Position numbers and translations under genes: made by a program
Shown: piece after piece, positions 5,984-9,561 of the stretch
Numbering within the stretch: position 1 is the first letter of the stretch
Layout of the letters: every line of letters begins with the position of its first letter
Assembly: GCA_029865445.1 (NCBI GenBank)
Contig: JAOUGY010000137.1
Location: 1 to 9,561 of the forward strand
Length of the DNA: 9,561 nucleotides
From: Acidimicrobiia bacterium
Lineage (GTDB): Bacteria; Actinomycetota; Acidimicrobiia; Spongiisociales; ZC4RG35
Direction of reading: 5' to 3'
The notes under the pieces: model-generated
What the model saw: the letters and a program-made list of their open reading frames with translations, nothing else
What the model was told of the DNA's origin: nothing
The model's database searches: none

Positions 5984-7410
5984 TGCAGACCCCCGAAGTA
6001 CCGGGTCTTTGTCTCGACGTACTCGTGAAGGCCCTCGATCCCCGACTCCCGGCCGAGGCCCGACTGTTTGGTTCCGCCGAACGGCGCTTCGGGGGTCACC
6101 GGGTACCAATCGTTGATCCCGACCATGCCGAATTCGAGAGCGTCACTCACCGTGAATGCGGTGCCGAGATCCGACGTCCACACGAACGACGCCAGGCCAT
6201 AGTCGACCGAGTTGGCCAGGGCGATCGCCTCGTCGGTCGTGTCGAACGGAATGACCGGCAACACGGGCCCGAAGATCTCCTCGGTGGCGATGGGAGCGTC
6301 ACCCGGCACACCGGAGACCACCGTGGGTCGGTAGAAGTATCCGGGTCCGTCGATTCGGTGTCCTCCAGTGACCACCCGGGCTCCCGCCCCGACCGACTCG
6401 TCGACGATCCGCTCCACTCGATCGCGCTGCACCGCGTTGATGAGAGGGCCGACGGTGGTCTCGGGTTTCGCTCCGTCTCCCACCACCTCCCGGTCGGAAG
6501 CCGCAGCGGCAGCCTTGGTGAACTGGTCGGCGATCGAAGAGTGGACGAGGAACCGCTGAGGAGCGATGCACACCTGGCCGCAGTTGCGGTATTTGGCAGT
6601 CACGCCGGAGGCAGCGACGGCTTCGAGATCCTCTACGTCGGGAAACACGATCACCGGCGCGTTTCCTCCGAGCTCCAGCGACAGCTTCGTGACCGTCCGA
6701 GAGGCACCGTCCATGAGGATCTTGCCCACTCGTACCGAACCCGTGAACTGGATCTTGCGCAACCGCTTGTCGTCGAGCATCACCTGACCCATCGACCCGG
6801 GATCACCGTTGATGACGTTTATCACACCGGCCGGCACGCCGGCGTCGGTGAGCGCTTCGCCGTACAGCATCGCCGAACGGGGCGTGTACTCGGACGGTCT
6901 GACGACCGTCGTGCACCCGGCCGCCAATGCCGAACTCACGGCGCGGTTGACGTTGTATACGGGGAAGTTCCACGCCGTGATCACGCCGACGACTCCGATC
7001 GGCTGATAGGTGACGTCGATGTACCGGCCGGGAACACGAGCGGGGATCGAGCGCCCTCCCAGGCGTTTGGCCTCTTCCGCGGCGAAGACCAGGTAATTGG
7101 GCGCCGACAACCATTCGGCCTTGGACTGCCCAAACGGTTTCCCGGACTCCTCCGTGGTGACCCTGGCGTATTCGTCCGCCCGTTCGGCGATCAACCCCGC
7201 TGCCCGCATGAGGATGTCGGCGCGCTCGTAGGCGGTCCGTCCCGACCACTCGGCGAAAGCGTCTGAGGCGGCGTCGATGGCGGCCAACGCGTCGTCGGCA
7301 TCGCCGAAGGCGACATGTTCGATGACTGTTTCGGTGGCAGGGTTGACCAGGTCCCAGGTACCGCCGGAGGCAGCATCTACCCAGCGCCCTCCGATGAGCT
7401 GACGGCTCAT
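5980..7410 (-). CDS. NAD(P)-dependent aldehyde dehydrogenase, succinate/amino-semialdehyde type
   Basis: This 476-residue cytoplasmic ALDH superfamily enzyme oxidises an aldehyde to an acid with NAD(P)+. Catalytic landmarks are all present: Asn148 in TAWNFP (145-150), the FTGS cofactor loop (222-225), general base Glu246 in LELGGN, nucleophile Cys281 in GQVC, EEIFGPV, and PFGGTKQSGLGRE near the C-terminus. Two positions differ from the common consensus: the motif usually read KPSE is RPSE (R171), and TPWNFP is TAWNFP. It follows a GABA-type aminotransferase with a 4-base ATGA overlap, so the aldehyde is probably the transaminase product (succinate semialdehyde or an aminoaldehyde). ATG 7410 has GGAG 8 bases upstream. 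A longer reading from 7950 adds 180 out-of-frame residues and is rejected. Confidence 0.92.
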   Translation of the reverse strand: MSRQLIGGRWVDAASGGTWDLVNPATETVIEHVAFGDADDALAAIDAASDAFAEWSGRTAYERADILMRAAGLIAERADEYARVTTEESGKPFGQSKAEWLSAPNYLVFAAEEAKRLGGRSIPARVPGRYIDVTYQPIGVVGVITAWNFPVYNVNRAVSSALAAGCTTVVRPSEYTPRSAMLYGEALTDAGVPAGVINVINGDPGSMGQVMLDDKRLRKIQFTGSVRVGKILMDGASRTVTKLSLELGGNAPVIVFPDVEDLEAVAASGVTAKYRNCGQVCIAPQRFLVHSSIADQFTKAAAAASDREVVGDGAKPETTVGPLINAVQRDRVERIVDESVGAGARVVTGGHRIDGPGYFYRPTVVSGVPGDAPIATEEIFGPVLPVIPFDTTDEAIALANSVDYGLASFVWTSDLGTAFTVSDALEFGMVGINDWYPVTPEAPFGGTKQSGLGRESGIEGLHEYVETKTRYFGGLQ

Positions 7411-8774
7411 CGCTTCATCTCCGCGGCCACCACATCGACGGCTTCGGCAACCACCGCCATCGCCTCGTCGAGCTGGGCGTCGGTGATCACGAGTGGTGGC
7501 AGGAACCGGATGCAGTTGGAGTAGAGCCCTGCCCGGATCGTGATGACACCCCGCTTCACCGTCTCGGTGGCGATGGCGGCGGTCGCCTCCATCCACGGGG
7601 CCTTCGTCACTGCATCTTTGACGATTTCCATGACCAGCATGGAGCCGACGCCTCGCACGTCGCCTACGAGGTCGGGGTGGGCCGACTGGATCGCCTCGAG
7701 GTGACCCCTCAGCCGCTCGCCCACCTCGCGGGAACGGGCCAGGAACGCGGGGTCGGAGATCGTGTCGATGGTCTCGATGGCGGCGACACAGGCAAGCGGG
7801 TTGGCGGAGTAGGTCCCACCGAGCCCCCCGGGATGGGGAGCATCCATCACCTCGGCCCGGCCCACGACCGCCGATATCGGCATGCCAGCCCCCAGCGACT
7901 TGGCGGTGGTGATCATGTCGGGGACGACGCCCGAGTGCTCGATCGCCCACATCGTGCCGGTCCGACCCATGCCGGCTTGGATCTCATCGGCTATCAGGAG
8001 CATGCCGTGCTCGTCGGCCAATTCGCGGAGGCGGTGCAGCCACGGGGCGGGTGCCGGTATGAAGCCTCCCTCGCCCTGCACGGGTTCCACCACGATGGCC
8101 GCCACGTGGGATGGGTCGACGATGGCGGTGAAACAGTGGGAGAGATTGTCGATGTGCCAGTCGACGAATGCCTTTTCGTCGAGACCGTCGGGCCGGCGGT
8201 ACACGTTGGGGAACGGGAACCTATAGATCTCGGGGGCGAAAGGCCCAAAACCCTTCTTGAAGAGGTTGAATTTGGACGTCATCGACATGGTCATGTTGGT
8301 CCGCCCGTGGTAGCCGCCCTCGAAGACCACGATGCCTTGCCGCTTGGTGTACGAGCGGGCGATGTGGACTGCGGTTTCGACCGCCTCGGCTCCCGTGTTC
8401 ATGAACACGGTCTTCTTGGGGAAGTCCCCGGGGGTGACCCGATTCAGGCGCTCCGCCACTTCGACCATCGGCTCGTAGGTGGCGACGATCGCAGACATGT
8501 GGATCAGCTTCTCGGCCTGTGCCTTCATCGCCTCCACCACCCCTCCGGGGGTGTGACCTGTGGCGAGCACCCCGATTCCGCCAGCCATGTCGATGAAGGT
8601 GTTCCCATCGACGTCGGTCACGGTGGATCCGTGGGCAGAAGCCACGGAGATGGGCGTGAGTTTCGTGGCCCCTACCGGGGTGGCCGCGTCCCGTCGGGCC
8701 ACGATGGCCGCGCTCTTCGGTCCGGGGATCTCGGTTTGGAGCCGAATCGTGCTCTGCTCGCTGCTGGCCGTCAT
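7407..8774 (-). CDS. gabT: Class III PLP aminotransferase, 4-aminobutyrate transaminase type
   Basis: This 455-residue cytoplasmic enzyme moves an omega-amino group from GABA or a similar amine to a keto acid, releasing a semialdehyde. Class III landmarks are the cofactor phosphate loop TGAEA (127-131), YHGRT with R158, EPVQGEGGF (230-238), IADEIQAGMGRTG with the pyridine-binding D263, and the PLP lysine K292 in TTAKSLGAG. R158 and E235 correspond to the two carboxylate-gate residues described for E. coli GabT, and GGIGVL aligns with its GGIAVL. This favours a GABA-like amino acid, though putrescine- or diaminobutyrate-type substrates cannot be excluded. ATG 8774 is preceded by GGAGG at 8782-8786. 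It is the first operon gene, divergent from the Lrp-type regulator. Confidence 0.92.
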   Translation of the reverse strand: MTASSEQSTIRLQTEIPGPKSAAIVARRDAATPVGATKLTPISVASAHGSTVTDVDGNTFIDMAGGIGVLATGHTPGGVVEAMKAQAEKLIHMSAIVATYEPMVEVAERLNRVTPGDFPKKTVFMNTGAEAVETAVHIARSYTKRQGIVVFEGGYHGRTNMTMSMTSKFNLFKKGFGPFAPEIYRFPFPNVYRRPDGLDEKAFVDWHIDNLSHCFTAIVDPSHVAAIVVEPVQGEGGFIPAPAPWLHRLRELADEHGMLLIADEIQAGMGRTGTMWAIEHSGVVPDMITTAKSLGAGMPISAVVGRAEVMDAPHPGGLGGTYSANPLACVAAIETIDTISDPAFLARSREVGERLRGHLEAIQSAHPDLVGDVRGVGSMLVMEIVKDAVTKAPWMEATAAIATETVKRGVITIRAGLYSNCIRFLPPLVITDAQLDEAMAVVAEAVDVVAAEMKR

Positions 8775-8781
8775 GACCGAT

Positions 8782-8786
8782 CCTCC
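8782..8786 (-). promoter_or_regulatory. Ribosome binding site deciding the aminotransferase start
   Basis: The minus strand reads GGAGG, 7 bases before ATG 8774. This picks that start over an in-frame ATG at 8966, which would add 64 residues of non-family sequence drawn from the divergent promoter region. Confidence 0.7.
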
Positions 8787-8941
8787 GCTTCGGATGCCGA
8801 CGCCGCTCGGCGCAGGCAGTGACTGAATGATGTGCCGAATCCTGCGATGGCTCGAGCCTTCGCTCCCACGACGATCGAAACGCTCGTTGTCGCCACAAAA
8901 CGCTTGCGAATCGCTCGAAACATCGAGTTGAATGGGTAGTA

Positions 8942-8970
8942 TCGCTTGCGTAGACCCGTTTCGCAAGTGA
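8942..8970. promoter_or_regulatory. Inverted repeat, candidate operator for the Lrp/AsnC-type regulator
   Basis: TCGCTTGCG (8942-8950) and CGCAAGTGA (8962-8970) match in inverted orientation at 8 of 9 positions, with an 11-base spacer. The left arm core repeats at 8901-8908. It lies 22 bases before the regulator start codon and just past the candidate promoter, a position suited to autoregulation. Dyad sites with spaced half-sites fit dimeric Lrp-family binding, but no family consensus was available to test it. Confidence 0.4.
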
Positions 8971-8992
8971 ACGTCCCACCAGAGATGAGGTC

Positions 8993-9466
8993 ATGAGATC
9001 ATCGAACGGCGGCACGTCCCGCCCTCAACTCGACGAATTGGACAAGTCGATCATCCGTCACCTTCAGGAAGACGGACGCATGTCGTACGCCGATCTGGGA
9101 CCTCTCGTCAACCTGTCACCCGCTGCCACCCGCCAGCGCGTGCTCCACCTCATCGAGTCTGGGGTGATGCAGATCGTCGCCGTCACCGATCCGATCGCCC
9201 TCGGATTCGAGATCCAGGCGATGGTCGGATTCCGAGTGGTCGGCGACCTGGACCGGGTCGCCGAGAAGATGCGGGACATGGCTGCCGTCGACTACCTCGT
9301 CATCACCACGGGTCGATTCGACCTCCTCGCCGAGATCGTCGCCAGCTCCCCCGAAGAGTTTCTCGAGACCCTCAACATCATCCGGTCGATCGATGGCGTG
9401 CAATCGAGCGAAGTCTTCACATACCTCCGTCTCGAGAAACAGTCCTACGACTGGGGCGTGAGGTAA
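8993..9466 (+). CDS. Lrp/AsnC-family transcriptional regulator
   Basis: This 157-residue DNA-binding protein has the two-part Lrp/AsnC layout. The N-terminal winged helix-turn-helix starts at LDELDKSIIRHLQEDGR (13-29) and has a recognition helix around SPAATRQRVLHL (42-53). After the hinge (MQIVAVTDPIALGF), the effector/oligomerisation (RAM) domain spans about 73-145 and contains the GRFDLL turn (107-112). Length is typical of the family. These proteins form dimers and octamers and sense amino acids or related metabolites. The gene is divergent from the amine catabolic and transport operon, so local control of that operon is the natural inference; the effector may be the amine or its GABA-like product. 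ATG 8993 has GAGATGAGG directly before it, an acceptable though tightly spaced ribosome site. Confidence 0.93.
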   Translation: MRSSNGGTSRPQLDELDKSIIRHLQEDGRMSYADLGPLVNLSPAATRQRVLHLIESGVMQIVAVTDPIALGFEIQAMVGFRVVGDLDRVAEKMRDMAAVDYLVITTGRFDLLAEIVASSPEEFLETLNIIRSIDGVQSSEVFTYLRLEKQSYDWGVR

Positions 9467-9492
9467 GCCGTTCCGGCGGACAGTCCCCAGTC
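9449..9492 (+). terminator. Possible terminator stem between the regulator 3' end and the heptamer array
   Basis: GACTGGGG (9449-9456, within the last codons of the regulator) is the exact complement of CCCCAGTC, first present at 9485-9492 and again in later array units. An RNA stem of 8 bp with a loop of about 28 bases could form, and the distal arm could slide among units. There is no U-run. A transcript-end role is inference. Confidence 0.25.
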
Positions 9493-9547
9493 CCCAGTCC
9501 CCAGTCCCCAGTCCCCAGTCCCCAGTCCCCGCTCCCCGCTGCCCAGC
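9481..9547. repeat. Heptamer tandem array, CCCCAGT
   Basis: After a partial unit (CAGT, 9481-9484) there are six perfect CCCCAGT units (9485-9526). Two CCCCGCT variants (9527-9540) and a decayed GCCCAGC (9541-9547) follow, then a C-rich tail to the window end. The array starts 14 bases after the regulator stop, and its full extent may continue beyond the window. It resembles short tandem heptamer repeats known from some bacterial genomes, such as the STRR elements of cyanobacteria (from memory). It has no spacers and no dyad within the unit, so it is not a CRISPR array. Confidence 0.9.
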
Positions 9548-9561
9548 GTCCCGCCCCCGGG

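Larger units (their letters stand above)
8775..8992. promoter_or_regulatory. Divergent promoter region between the operon and its regulator
   Basis: These 218 non-coding bases separate the aminotransferase start from the regulator start, so both promoters must lie here. The half nearest the regulator is AT-richer than its surroundings and repeat-rich. CGAAACGCTCG (8876-8886) recurs as CGAATCGCTCG (8907-8917), 31 bases on. CGCTTGCG (8901-8908) recurs at 8943-8950, 42 bases on. A possible plus-strand promoter is TTGCGA (8904-8909) with TTGAAT (8928-8933), an 18-base spacer. No convincing minus-strand -10/-35 pair stands out. Regulation by the adjacent Lrp-type protein is inference from position and repeats. 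Confidence 0.6.

Noticed and set aside
4287..8774. Canonical Puu (gamma-glutamylated putrescine) pathway
   Set aside because: No gamma-glutamylpolyamine synthetase, FAD oxidase or class I amidotransferase-type PuuD hydrolase is present. Only the PuuC- and PuuE-like steps have counterparts.
8985..8996. Tiny upstream reading frame (ATG AGG TCA TGA) overlapping the regulator start
   Set aside because: Three codons, with no evidence of translation. The overlap with ATG 8993 is probably chance, since the regulator start is well placed for its family.
4287..9466. Ectoine degradation cluster (doe type)
   Set aside because: The Lrp/AsnC regulator, aminotransferase and dehydrogenase would fit, and N-acetyl-diaminobutyrate could be a C45 substrate. 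However, there is no ectoine hydrolase (DoeA) or DoeB-type deacetylase, and the transporter is of the polyamine type. It is kept only as a weaker alternative.
9481..9561. CRISPR-like array
   Set aside because: The units are 7 bases long, directly abutting, without spacers; this is a simple tandem repeat.

Overview
The window is GC-rich bacterial DNA with strongly G/C-biased third codon positions. The style suggests a high-GC actinobacterium: a Tat-type lipoprotein signal on the binding protein, tightly coupled short gene junctions, and family-level sequence character. An Acidimicrobiia-like lineage is possible, but that is a guess that the sequence alone cannot confirm.

Layout, left to right. 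The last 30 codons of an unrecognised plus-strand gene end at 93. A 91-base convergent intergenic stretch follows, holding a perfect 17-bp inverted repeat (142-186). From 8774 down to 185 there is one long minus-strand operon of eight genes. In transcription order these are: class III aminotransferase of the GABA type (8774-7407), aldehyde dehydrogenase (7410-5980), AAT/C45-type Ntn-hydrolase (5983-4925), GNAT acetyltransferase (4913-4287), Tat lipoprotein polyamine-type binding protein (4219-2954), PotA-like ATPase (2957-1863), PotB-like permease (1866-967) and PotC-like permease (970-185). Five of the seven junctions are 4-base ATGA/GTGA overlaps. The other two are an 11-base gap and a 67-base gap, the latter just before the binding protein. 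Upstream, a 218-bp divergent region (8775-8992) carries phased repeats and leads into a plus-strand Lrp/AsnC-family regulator (8993-9466). After it lies a heptamer (CCCCAGT) tandem array that runs almost to the end of the window.

How the genes may work together. The four-gene ABC transporter would import a polyamine-like or related amine. The four enzyme genes are an N-acyltransferase, an aminotransferase, an aldehyde dehydrogenase and an amide hydrolase. Together these could form an acyl-protected amine catabolic route. One amine is acetylated, the other end is transaminated and oxidised to a carboxylate, and the Ntn-hydrolase removes the acyl group to give a GABA-like amino acid. The same or similar transaminase and dehydrogenase activities would then take that to a dicarboxylate. 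This parallels the Puu pathway in logic but replaces gamma-glutamylation with acetylation and PuuD with a C45-family enzyme. The gene families are read from sequence; the pathway is inference and is the main candidate for something undescribed here. The Lrp/AsnC protein is the likely local regulator.
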